Shown piece after piece: positions 1 through 11,180 of a stretch of 64,000 nucleotides of DNA (positions within the stretch are counted from its first letter, which is position 1; every line of letters starts with the position of its first letter). The notes under the pieces are model-generated. The model ran no database searches. It saw only the letters and a program-made list of their open reading frames with translations, and was not told the origin of the DNA. Made by a program: the position numbers and the translations under genes. The DNA comes from Narthecium ossifragum (Eukaryota > Streptophyta > Magnoliopsida > Dioscoreales > Nartheciaceae), in the NCBI GenBank assembly GCA_963920575.1, contig OY986974.1:7268617-7332616 (forward strand), written 5' to 3'.

Positions 1-464
1 TTGAGGGATTAAAAAGGTAATTTACCCTATAAAATATCTCAAATAATTACTGAAAATTTTGGCATGACCCTTGGGCACGGGGACGTGAGATCACTATTAC
101 AACCTGTCAATCACTAATAAACATAATTTACAACATTCAATCACATCTATCAGGGACACATTCGCCCACTTACATTCATTCATCTTATTCATTCATGTTT
201 CATGTATATAAGATTTGTAACATCAAAATATAGGATATGACAACCCAAATTTACAATATACAACCATTTTTCCAAATTCCAACATATATATGCTTTTTCA
301 TACATAAATAAAAGAAGCAAAAATACAGAATGACTCCTCAGCACAGTACATGATCTCCATGGGATGCAGTGGTCTCAGGCCTACCTGCACCAAAAACCAA
401 AAACCCAAACAATGAGCTCGAAAGCCTAGTAGTAGTCACCTGACACACTCTAGGACACTGGTGT

Positions 465-750
465 ACACCCACCTATCCTAGTATACTGCCCAAGTATGGT
501 CTGGCTAGTATGGGTAAGTCTTACATGCACAACACCGCGTCCGACCGCCAACGCTAGCCCATACCCCTATAGACTCTATACCCGGCCCCAGTATACTAGT
601 ATAGGTACAACATCCACCTATCCTAGTTTACTGATCCTAGTATGGTCTGGCTAGTCTGGGCAGTCTTACATGCACAGCACCGCGTCCGGCCGCCAACGCT
701 CACCCAGACCCCTATAGACTCTATACAGGCCTCAATATACTAGTATATGC
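465..750. repeat. Two-copy tandem repeat, 145-bp period
   Basis: The block beginning with ACACCCACCTATCCTAG at 465 recurs at 610 as ACATCCACCTATCCTAG. The match continues through a shared GTATGGTCTGGCTAGT and a shared CCCCTATAGACTCTATAC. The copies are clearly diverged, so the duplication is not recent. No coding role is seen. Confidence 0.8.
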
Positions 751-1550
751 AACACACTCTCAAGTCATATCCTCAATCAGATCAAATCCTCAAGTCAGAT
801 ATTTAATCAGATCAAATCCTCCAATCAAATCTAGTCATCGACTTAGTCCCTAGACTCCCTAGACTCTGACTAGTCTAGCTACAGGACCTGACTAGACCCA
901 ATCACAACCCCAATCCTATCATGTATGCACAAGACAAAGAACACAGCAATAAAGCAAATAACAATTATCATACATTCATACAATACAAGAAATCATCATA
1001 TCATAGCATATCATACAACCATCACATCATACATAACAAAACATTGCATACATTCACACAAATCCTAGGAGGTAACTCCTACCTTAAAAGGACAGTCAAA
1101 GCGCTCCTTAAGTCCGGGGATCCACGTCATGCTCCGATCCTGACAGCCGGTCAACCGATCGTCTAAGTCGAGATTGGGAAGGAATCCGGCGGAGATCTAC
1201 TGGATCTTCACCCCCGGCGAGCTCCACCGCTCCTCCCGATTTCTTCCTCCCTTCCTTCTTTCTTCTTCGGCGCCGGCGGAGTCTCTTCCTCTCCCTCTCC
1301 CACTCCAACGCTGGCGATCTCCACCTCCTTCTCCATACCTCTCTCTCGATCTCTCTCTATCTCTCTCTCTCCCGATCTCACTCCCTCTCTCTCTCGGGTT
1401 GGCAGCCAAAGAAAAAAGGAAGGAGAAGCCTGGATTTCTCTAGAAATGGGGGGGGAGGGGTATTTTGCAGAAAACACCCCGCGAAACAAGAAATTACGCG
1501 AAAAGTCCTTCGATTTACAAAAAAGCCCGGAAATTTACACTTAGGCCTTA

Positions 1551-1825
1551 CATAAAGTATTAAGCATACTATCAACATAAGATAATCACTAATAGAATGC
1601 TTTCATCAGAATCAATGCAAGGGTTAAAAATTGACCCATAACATAAGATAATCAAATAACTAACTAACAGCATAAGATAATCAAACATAAAGTATTAAGC
1701 ACACTAACAACATAAGATAATCACTAATAGCTTGCTTTCTTCAGAATCAATGCAAGGGTTAAAAATTGACCCATAACATAAGATAATCAAACAACTAACT
1801 AACAGCATAAGATAATCCTCCGTGC
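1551..1825. repeat. Two-copy tandem repeat, 135-bp period, with CATAAGATAATCA motifs
   Basis: The segment starting CATAAAGTATTAAGCA at 1551 recurs at 1686. The motif CATAAGATAATC appears about seven times through both copies, so there is a short repeat inside a longer one. AT-rich and non-coding. Confidence 0.8.
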
Positions 1826-3845
1826 ATAAGATAATCACTGAGCTTGCTTTCATCAATGAAAAACTGTCTCCTTTCACAGTGACATTCAATCACGGAATCC
1901 ACGATTAAAAGCCCAAAAACAAACAATAACAATCGATTGATCACGGTTCAAAATGGGAAAAAAATGAACTCTTGGAAAACCGAGCTTATCCCTAGACGAA
2001 TGTAACCACGACCATTCACCTGAATTTGAGAGACGATGATCCCAATCACCTCCTGGAACACTTCGCCTTAGGGATTAGCCCTAGCAATCGACCCGCCGGA
2101 CCCCATAGGAAGGAAGTGGTTGGGCCCGTTGGGGGATCAACGAATAAGGGGCGCGGGAAGTTGGCTCACGAGGCAGGAACTAACCCGGTTCGTGGTTTGG
2201 TCAGCCGACTCGACCGGTCCGCCCCGGTTCGCTCGGGCCGTCGTTAGACCGGCAGACGGTAGGTGGACGGAGGCATCAATTAAAAATGATTCACGAAACA
2301 TAGATATTCAATGTCTACTTTTCAAAACCCAGGTATCACATAAAAATTTGACTGAAACCCCAGGTACCAAACGCATACTTTAGCCTTTTAAACTATAATC
2401 TTTTTCTTTAAACAAGATGTAACTTGGTAAGGAATATAATGGAAATATTCCTCAAAAGCTACTGTAAAAATGATAACTCATAAAAATATATAAAATTACA
2501 AATAAAAATTAATTATTTAATTATATATCTTAATATTCATCTCTCTTTTATTTTTATGCAAATATGTCAATCCGTTTGACTTTGGATGTAAACACTAACG
2601 GCATGTTTGGTTTGCACAGGGAATGGAGAATGGAATGGAAATGGGATTAGGAATGAGAATGGAATGGGAATGGGAATGATGATCATGCGGCAGAAGAAAT
2701 GGGATTGGCAATCATGCTTGAAGGTGTTTGGTACACAAAAAATAAAGCGTCTAAGCAAGATGTAAGCGATTAGAAAAGGATTAGTTTGTTAAGTATTAAT
2801 TGACCTGGGCAGTTAATACTATAAATATGAGAGAAAGCTTCCTTTGCACTTGTGGAACGGTGGCGTTCGCTCAATTTGGGCGGACGCCGCCATTCTTCAT
2901 TTTCGGAATGCCCGGAATCACCGATTCCAAGCATTTCATAATTGCCGCAGTAACCAGACGACCGAATCGAGGGAACGAGGGAATGAGGACGGCGCGATTC
3001 CACTCATTCTCCCGATTCCGCCCATTCCGGCAGCGCCAAACGCCCCCTTGGTGAACCGGGGCTGCAATGAGAACAACGCCGCCATGTACTCGGAAGGTTT
3101 GCCCACGCTGCCTGATTCCCTTGCGTAGATGAAGAGTCGAATTTTCAGGGCATCCTTTACCGTCTTAAACACCCCGCACCCCGCTGTGACGCGCTCAAGG
3201 TTGGTCTTCGCCGCCTTGGTGTGCTCCGTCAACGCGAAGTCCGCTAGCTAGCTTGTCTAAACGCAAGTCCTCCGCCCCATATTGGAATCCATTCACCTTC
3301 ATCCCCTGCAACGTTCGGAGCTTCGACATTAGTTGCTGGCTCTGGGTTGGGGACTTTGTTGTCATATTTGATATCACCGACCTGCTTTTGAGCGTCAACG
3401 GAGGTGGTAGGGTGGACATGGCTAGGTAGGAAGAGGGTGGTGACAAGGAGAGAGATGAAAGGGAGATGAGCTCTCATGGTGGCGGTGTATCTTGAATCAG
3501 TGTTGCTTGCTACTGAGAAATAGTGTAATGGTTACCAGATGGCCTAAAACTTCGATTCTTCATTTACGCAACGGATCCAGGCAGTGTGAGTGTGGGCTTC
3601 CCTTCTGTGCTTGTTTGGATGATAAGAATGGGGGCGAATCCACTAATGGAATGGACAGATTCCAGATTCCAAATTCCATATTCAGATGTTTGGCTCGCTA
3701 AGGTTAAATGGAATCTATGGAATCCAACATCCATCGATTCCATTTTTAGTGAATCGCGGTGTTTACGTTTCTTTGTGAATCCGCATATGTGGTAGGTCCC
3801 ACATCCATCGCGTTCCTCATCCCATTTCCAAGCCTTTAGACCCCG

Positions 3846-4283
3846 ATGGTGAGAGGGAAGGCGGAGAGAGGCGGCCGGGATCTCGAGCTTTCCTCGTTCC
3901 GTCGGCCAGGATCTCGAGCGTCCCTTGCATGGGTTTCTTCCTCCTCGCCTTCAACCACGCCCCCTCCATCCGCCGCCACCTCCGCTCCCGTCACTGCTGC
4001 CGACTACGCTAATGATCTCGTCCACCTCCACATCTTTGTTAACCACTTCCCCCTCCCCGCCAGATCTGAGGGCCCTGGCGCTGATCTCGACAGCAAGCTC
4101 GATCGATCCCACCGGATCTTGGAGCTAATCGATGGCTTCGATTGGTCCCTTGGCGAGAAGCGGGTGCACTACCGTACGATGAATGCTGGGCTCCAGGGAC
4201 AGTGGCTCGAGGTTTGGTGGCCGACGTCGGACGACGAGTTTGCCTTCACGGTGGGGGATAATCTCAAGGTGTCGCCACTCTAG
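3846..4283 (+). CDS. Open frame of unknown function, possibly a captured gene fragment
   Basis: A 145-codon open frame. The first half is Ser/Pro/Thr-rich. The second half, from about residue 85, is compositionally more protein-like, with LELIDGFDWSLGEKRVHYRT and WLEVWWPTSDDEFAF. I do not recognise the family. It lies in an AT-rich area full of degenerate CATTCCATTC and CAGATTCAGCTCATTC repeats (about 2600-5180), which suggests a transposon interior. It could be a fragment picked up by an element or a chance open frame. No splice partners were identified. Confidence 0.2.
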   Translation: MVRGKAERGGRDLELSSFRRPGSRASLAWVSSSSPSTTPPPSAATSAPVTAADYANDLVHLHIFVNHFPLPARSEGPGADLDSKLDRSHRILELIDGFDWSLGEKRVHYRTMNAGLQGQWLEVWWPTSDDEFAFTVGDNLKVSPL

Positions 4284-5187
4284 TATAGGTTTTTGAAAGG
4301 GTTGATTATGAAGTATTACTATAGCCCTTGGATCTATGGCGCATCCCTGCCACGGCCAAGGTTCGTCGCCGGTGATGCTCTGTTTCTTGATTTCTTAGCT
4401 GACATTATAATTTTTTCAATGGTTAAATTCTTAAGCATAATAGTAGATGTCTTCGTGAAGTTGTTAACATGTACTATGGGCATATTTTCCACTAAATTGG
4501 TCTTATATTGTAGGAAATGCTCGTCATTGCAGCGTCGTGCAATGGAAGTAGTGCTTTTTGCTTAAGGAGAGTAGAAGCTGAGCATTTTGTCTCAATAGAG
4601 TTTTCTCACTTGTTTATTAGATGCTAAATAATGTTGGGGGTTGTTAGATGAGCTCCAGTGAACCAATGATATGCATGGTGAATGATGTTGGGAGCTCAGT
4701 AGAGTTGTCTCCTAAGTTTGTAATTTTCAACTAATTACTATTTTGTAAGACTTAGATCTTCTATAATTTATAATATTTGTACTATTTCGAAGTTTTTTTT
4801 AGTTTGTAATAATTTTGTCGAGTTATAAGAACTAAGGATCAACGCATAAGACATCTATAAGTTGAAAATTATTTATGTCTCGTGAGTATTGTCATTATTA
4901 TAAAAGAAAACAAGTTTTCATTTGAATAAAATCAAAATCTTTATTATTAACATGCTATCAACATTCAGAGATTTATGAATCAAACACTAGTTTTTACATA
5001 ATCAGCAGATTCAGCTCATTCATACCAGACAAATCAAACGGCAAAATCAACAGATTCAACTCATTCCATACAAACCAGCCAAACAACAGAATCAAAATTC
5101 ACAGAATCACCAGATTCAGCTCATTCCTCATTCATCTCATTCAGCCCATTCGTCAGATTCCGGTTGCCAAACACACCCTCTGAGTAT

Positions 5188-5929
5188 CAGGGTCGTCCAA
5201 ACCACTAGGACAATGCATGCCAGGTTAGAACAGGGCCCCCAAATGCAGTGATTAATGAATCCAAACATTTTTGTAACTTTAATAATATGTTTAATCTATT
5301 ATACAATAGTCCCAAGTTAAACAAAGGAACTCCAAATTAAATGCCACAAAAGGTAACATGAAATTTAAGGCATACTTAATCGCTCTCAAACCCCAAATTA
5401 GAAAGTGGAGCTCATAAGGTTTATGTTAATTGTTCCAAAAGGTAATAGCTAATTTATGGCATCTATTAAACACTGCTCTAAAAAAAAATTAAGAAGTAGA
5501 TGGTGATTTGTGACAAGTTTAAAACCATTTGATCATTTAGCCTTTTTTGTCATCTTTTTACTTTTCTATTAATTCTCTACTCAATCTCTTTACCGTCTTA
5601 TTGATCCTCAAAATATATGTTTCAATCTCTCCATCTCTATTATATCTTGAACCTATTTTCTATACTCAATACATGCATGCCCATCTCTATCTTCCCATTA
5701 TCTTTTGATTTCACATTTTGGCTTGGTTGTTCTCTTTGAAACTTGGCAAATTGTTACTCCAGTTTATGGTATAATGTAAGAAATATAAAACTTCATTAAC
5801 AATTTAGCAACTTAGAATATTTTTTTTTAAATAAACATAGTAATTACTTTATTTTATTTAATATAAATTTTGCGAGGGTCCCATTTGATGTTTTCGCTTA
5901 GGGCCCCAATTTACGTTGGGCCGGCCCTG
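5188..5929. mobile_element. Non-autonomous hAT-type element, 742 bp
   Basis: The same 8-bp word CTGAGTAT lies immediately outside both ends (5180-5187 and 5930-5937), the TSD length of hAT transposons. The termini are inverted and begin CAGGG (left CAGGGTCGTCC, right end complementary to CAGGGCCGGCCC). The interior is AT-rich with no transposase frame, so the element would depend on an enzyme supplied elsewhere. Confidence 0.85.
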
Positions 5930-5937
5930 CTGAGTAT

Positions 5938-6490
5938 AAGGTGGTGGTGGTGTTCTCATTGCGGCCCCGGGTCACCAAACTCATGAATGTTTTGCGATCT
6001 AATACCCTCAACGATTGTTTTTTGCGATCTCAAACCCTTTCACTATTTTTTTGCAATCTAATACCCCTCAGCCAGCGAAATGATCATTCTACCCTTATTT
6101 TTCACCATCGCAGCATACATGTACCATGCCACAAGACGTGGCATGCCATGGATAGTTAAAAAAATATTTAAAAATACCATTGTTGCTTCGGAAGTCATCG
6201 ATGACATTAATTCTCCGCCACATGGCAAGCAACGATTGGTGACAAAAACGGTGGTGTCAGATGCGTGAGAAGACCTGCCGTGCGCTCGCATTAAATGCGT
6301 CGTTAACTACACGCATAAAAGAGCGCGTGTAGTTAACAAACGCGCATAAAAGACTAACATCATATGCATATATTATTTTCCACGCGTGGTTATCACTATA
6401 CGCACGTAGAAAGTATTCTAATGTCGCAGGAAACCAGTACTCGTGTTTCTCGAAAGTCATGGGGGACATTAATTACCCCAACACGTGGCA
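5938..6490. mobile_element. Truncated MULE-like element, one arm only
   Basis: This arm shares several blocks with the complete MULE at 21338-22833: GCGTGAGAAGACCTG, a stretch ending GTGGTTATCACTATACGC, and repeated ACGCG motifs. The other terminus is missing, and the LTR beginning at 6491 abuts it. Relatedness to the complete copy is seen in the sequence. The superfamily is inferred from that copy's 9-bp TSD. Confidence 0.5.
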
Positions 6491-7815
6491 TGTCACGCCC
6501 CGACCCGCGAAGGCCCAATCGGGGTCGGACGACGCGAATTGGAACCTATGATTAAGCATGTTAGCCCCATATTGAGGGCTAGTAGTGAACCGGGAGAGTG
6601 ATGACTCCCGGGATGTATAGAATAAACGGGTTGGTTGCCCTCCTTCTTTTCTTAGCCTCGCATATCGGCGTGCGATGAGGGCTTTGCTATGTTATATTGA
6701 TAGCCGTGTTTGTCGAGGTTGTATCCCATTGCTGGTTCATTTTCTGTGAACTGACTGGCAGTTAGTGGTGGTATCACTGCAGCAGTTCGTTGACTTATTT
6801 ACCTGCTCACTACCTCGGGCCAATAGTGTGTCGAGCCTAGACCCTATCTTATATCATCACATGTGTTGCATGCTTACTTTCTTTCCTGTGTGTTCATAGC
6901 ATGCATATGTTTGTGCATTAGATGCAAAAGATTAGGGCGTGGGCGATCTGTAGTATTGCCATTCCGAGGCTTGGATGCTCGGATTTAAGCCTAGGACCGT
7001 GGCTGGGTAGCTTGGTCCAGATTTGAATGGTTGTGTTCAGTCGATTTTGATGATAGGCCTAGATGACTTAAACACCTGTTGATCGAGGTTTTAGAGATCG
7101 TGTCGTCCTCGAGCCGAGTGCTGAGGTGTAGCCGGTGTTTGGTTTCTTTGTCTCTTGAGTAGAGGGTATGCCTACTCAACGGTGTCGGTTCCCGCCTACC
7201 AGTGTCGGTTTTCTGCTCGTGAGATGGTAGTGCTGGTTTCCTGCCTCGCTGGGGGTGACCCAGTATGTGACCAGCTCAGCGGGAAGACCATGACTGAGGC
7301 CCCTCAGGGACGTGCGGTGGGGTTATGGGGCCCATGTGTACACCTAGGCTTTGCTTGAGGGCGACACTATTGTGTTCCCTCTTCCTTGTGTGCGTCGTAG
7401 TGTATTTTCCATGTTGAGCTTAGTTGCTCATTCCTACCCGGACTCCGTTTTGCAGGTGCAGGCGTTAGCTCCTCTTCTGTGGCCTTACCGGGCAGGTTTT
7501 TGGCGGCGCTTGGCGGTGTTTGAGGAGCGGTGATCATCAGCATAACCCTTTTGTTATAGTTAGTCTCCTACGGGAGTATGAATGTATGTATTTGATTTTC
7601 CCCTCTTCGAGGATTTTGGAGACTTGTATCTTTATTTGGTTTTGTATCTATTTAAATTGAGGTTTTTGTAATTGTATTACTTTAATGAGGGTGTTTGAGG
7701 ATTGCTTAGGGAGACTAGTCGGTTAGACGGAACCTCACCAAAATTTTCCGCAGTTGGTTGGGTTCCGGTTCGCGTCCCTCGGCCCGGTTGGGCTTTCGCG
7801 GGTCGGGGCGCAACA
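6491..7815 (+). mobile_element. Solo LTR-like sequence with long terminal inverted repeats
   Basis: Begins TGTCACGCCCCGACCCGCGA and ends with a near-complement (TCGCGGGTCGGGGCGCAACA), so about 50 bp at each end can pair. The interior from about 6900 resembles 14560-15419, sharing TTAGGGCGTGGG and TAGTCTCCTACGGGAGT. It therefore belongs to the same broad LTR family as the solo LTRs at 9872-15935. No 5-bp TSD is visible (TGGCA on the left, CCCTC on the right), so an end may be eroded or the copy rearranged. Confidence 0.6.
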
Positions 7816-7894
7816 CCCTCGCTCCTCCTCTCTTTGCGACTCAGCTGCCATGTGTGAGAAAATAAATGAGCAAGATTGTGACTCATAAAAGCTG

Positions 7895-7896
<2 letters not shown>

Positions 7897-7993
<97 letters not shown>
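7897..7993. repeat. (TA)n microsatellite followed by (GA)n
   Basis: About 36 TA dinucleotides at 7897-7968 run directly into about 12 GA dinucleotides at 7969-7993. Open frames across it read only Tyr-Ile or Ser-Leu and are not genes. Confidence 0.98.
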
Positions 7994-8092
7994 TAGTTTT
8001 GCAAATTTACAAGAATCTTTTTGTAATAAAGATCTTTTTGAGGGATATAAAAACAAAACAAAAACAAAAAAACCATTAGTTTCAAGAGTCAA

Positions 8093-9870
8093 TTGTCAAT
8101 AAGTCATTTAAAAGATGACAATTTGTCATTAAATCTTCATACCCCTATTGGACCAAAAAGCCCCTACTATGTATCTATATGTATCCATAACCCCTTCCCC
8201 CTCCCCCCCCCATCTCGCCCGACGCCGATCCCGAGGTCGCCCCCGGCCGTCCGTGTCAATCTCGTCGTCCGACGTCGATCCCGAGGTCGCCGTCTAACAC
8301 CGATCCCGATCTCACCGCCCGTCGCCGATCAAGTTCTCACCGTTCCTCGTTTGACACTGATCCTGATCTCATCTCCTGTCGCCAATCTAGATCTCATCGT
8401 TCATCGTCTGACACCGATCCCAAGCTTCCGTCCGTCGTCGATCCCGAAGCTCCTCATCCGTCGCGATCCCAAGCTTGCCATCCGTCGCGATCCCTGAGTT
8501 ATCCATTCCAATCCCCATCCGTCACGATCCCGGACCTCCATGTCCCGATCCCAAGATCACCGATCACCAACGCCGACAACCTCCCCATCTCGATTCCGAG
8601 ATCGCCGATCACCGACGTCGCCGACCTGCCCTTCTCCGTCACTTATAGCATCACGGCGTGGTCCGGATCCCCATCACCGACCCCGACCACCACTTCTCCG
8701 ACGCAGCCGCCTCCGACCACCACCTCCACTCCAGAGAAACCACTGCCTCCAACCACCGACTCCGAGCTAGATCGGGAGATTGGATGAGATCGGAGGAGAG
8801 CGAAGGAGTGGCGACGGGTATGAAGCCAATGGTTCGGCGGATCGAGGAAATCCGGCGGCAGTGGAAAGGAACGCGACGGGTGTCGATGGAGTGGCGCCAG
8901 GGAAGGATGATCGTGAGGTGGCGATGGAGTGGCGATCGAGGAAAATGGTAGATAATAGGAAAGAGAAAACATATTCAAAAATAGGAAAATATTAGAAAAA
9001 TAGCGGAAATAATGGAAAATATTGTGAAAAATATGGAACTTACTTTTCATATAATATGATAGTTACTTTTCATGAAATATGGAAGTTACTTTCCGCGGTA
9101 GTTACTTTTCACAAATAATGAGTGGAAAAATCAGATAGAATAAGGAAAATATGGGAAAAATTAAGACAATTAGTGGGAAATTTTCACTTTTTATTTTTAA
9201 AAATGTGAAATAGCTTTAATTTCCACCATACTTACTTTATGGGGTACTTACTTTCTATACTAGTTACTTTTCAAAAAATAATGTGTGAAAAAATCAGTTA
9301 GAATAAGGAAAATATGGGAAAAATCAAGAAAATTAGTGGGAAAATTTCACTTTTCATTTTTAAAAATGGAAAATAGCTTTAGTTTCCATTATACTTATTT
9401 TCTACAGTAGTTACTTTCCATGGTAGTTACTTTTCACAAATAATATGTGAAAAAATTAGTTAGAATAAGGAAGATAAGGGAAAATTCAAGAAAAATAGTG
9501 GGGAAATTTCACTTTCCATTTTTGAAAATTAAAAAAACCTTTAGTTTCCACCATACTTGCTTTCTGCGGTAGTTACTTTCCACGGTGGTTACTTTCCATA
9601 ATTTTATTACTTACTTTCCAACACCATTTTGAGAGTTATTTTTCACGATTTTCTTTGTTACTTTCCACCATAATTTTGGTATTTTTCACCTATTTCTCTA
9701 GATATTTTCCTATTCTCCAACATTTTTTCTTGTTTTCTATTATTTTCCCCTATTTTTCTACATTTTCCTATTTTCCCCTGCGTTTTCTCTCTCCTCACAC
9801 CTCATGCCACGGCGGCGGCGTCGTCCCCGGTCTCCTCACGCGACCTCCGACACCCCGTCCTCCTGACCTC
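8093..9870. other. C-rich coding-like block followed by GTTACTTTCC repeats; interior of an unclassified element
   Basis: A polypyrimidine start near 8200 leads into a GC-rich block (to about 8940) full of GATCCCGA and CGCCGATC words. An AT-rich block follows, in which GTTACTTTCCA or GTTACTTTTCAC recurs about a dozen times (about 9030-9660). The same three-part layout recurs at 28600-30060, so both are probably copies of one repeat family that may carry captured gene DNA. The open frames are Ser/Pro/Arg-rich and match nothing I know. The element is broken by the solo LTRs at 9872-11023 and 11181-15935, and it seems to resume at 15936-16320. Confidence 0.45.
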
Positions 9871-9871
9871 T

Positions 9872-11023
9872 TGTGAGGACTTGTCCCTCTACTCCTGGGT
9901 CGACCGGCTGGGTCGGACCCGTGGCTCGTTTGATTGTTTCGCGTCGAGCGCGTGATCCGGTCGAGCGCGCGATCCGGTGGATCGCATTGTTTCTTGGGTC
10001 ACAAGGGCAATTTGGTAAATTACGCCTTGTCGGTTTGTTCCACACCCGCGTGTGCACACACTGACCTTGTTTGTGTTAGTGTTTGATTAGAATGGTTAGA
10101 TGGGCCTGGGATCGGAAGATCCGAGCTTGGGCTAGTGTTTTAGCCCAAGTTTGTGTTTCTGGGCAAGAAGATCGATCTTCCTTGTTTGAGATCGATCTTC
10201 CTTGCTAAGGAGATCGATCTTCCTTGAGAAGAAAATCGATCCTTCTGTGGTAGAAAGTCTTGGCGGTGATCTTTGAGAGGACGGTCGCCGTTGGTCGTCG
10301 CTCTCCACTGTCAGAGGGAGAGTGGACTTTCTCCCCTCTCCTCTCCCTTTTCCTCTTCTTCTCCTCCTTCCCCGGCTTTTCCTCTTTCCCTTTTTCCTCT
10401 TCTCCTTCTCCTTCTTCTTCCTTCTTCTTTCTTCTTCCCGCGGCTATGCTTCCCCTGTTTTTCCGGCAGCTTTCTTCTTCTCCGTTCTCCCTCCTCCGGC
10501 CACCGTTTTGGGTGTTTGAAAGCTCGTTGGATCCGTGGCGATGTGAGGNNNNNNNNNNNNNNNNNNNNNNNNNNNNNNNNNNNNNNNNNNNNNNNNNNNN
10601 NNNNNNNNNNNNNNNNNNNNNNNNNNNNNNNNNNNNNNNNNNNNNNNNNNNNNNNNNNNNNNNNNNNNNNNNNNNNNNNNNNNNNNNNNNNNNNNNNNNN
10701 NNNNNNNNNNNNNNNNNNNNNNNNNNNNNNNNNNNNNNNNNNNNNNNNAACCCTATGTTAGTTAGTCTCCTACGGGAGTGGTTGTATAAATGTTGTATTT
10801 GAATCTTCCTCTCTCCGAGGATATGTATATTAACATCTTTTGAGTTTTGTAATCTGAGGTTCGAGGCTTGTAATCTATAGTTGTTTTAAATTGAGGGTGT
10901 TCGTGATGAATTGTTAGGGAGACCAATAGGTTAGAGGGAACCCTCGCCAATATTTTTCCTCGGTTGTTAGGTTTCGGTTCGCATCGCTCGGCCCGGTTGG
11001 GCTTTCCCGGGTCGGGCGCGACA
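9872..11023 (+). mobile_element. Solo LTR with TSD CCTCT
   Basis: Starts TGTGAGGACTTGTCCCTC and ends GGTCGGGCGCGACA, giving the TG...CA termini of an LTR. The 5-bp word CCTCT lies immediately on both sides (9867-9871 and 11024-11028). No second LTR, primer-binding site or polyprotein follows, so this is a solo LTR. The 200-N gap removes part of the middle. The complete relative at 12975-15419 is 2445 bp, so about 1.3 kb may be missing. A Ty3-type retrotransposon origin is an inference from size and termini. Confidence 0.85.
10549..10748. other. Assembly gap, 200 N
   Basis: Exactly 200 unknown bases, probably a placeholder of arbitrary length. It lies inside the solo LTR at 9872-11023. Confidence 0.99.
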
Positions 11024-11180
11024 CCTCTGATCGGCGACTGGGAGCCCAGGATTGAGGACGAAAGCCTTGCCACCTCCTTCCCCGGCGCCTCCGTCACAAT
11101 CCTCCATCGCCACCCCCATCACCACCTTCGACGCCGCTCGCATCCGACCCACCGAATCCTGATCAGCCTTCCATCGACGA

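Larger units (their letters stand above)
1..2560. other. Repeat-rich intergenic DNA without a recognisable gene
   Basis: No reading frame here resembles a protein family I recognise. The stretch holds two local tandem duplications (listed separately), a CT-rich block at about 1240-1400 and a GC-richer block at about 2090-2270. The short open frames on both strands over the CT-rich block are low-complexity Arg/Glu or Ser/Pro readings and are not supported as genes. The overall texture suggests old LTR-retrotransposon debris, but no LTR ends or primer-binding site could be fixed. Confidence 0.5.

Noticed and set aside
7735..8092. Minus-strand frames over the (TA)n tract
   Set aside because: They read alternating Tyr-Ile and Ser-Leu from dinucleotide repeats.
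10260..10802. Open frames crossing the N run
   Set aside because: The frames exist only because unknown bases cannot encode stops, and the flanks are LTR sequence.
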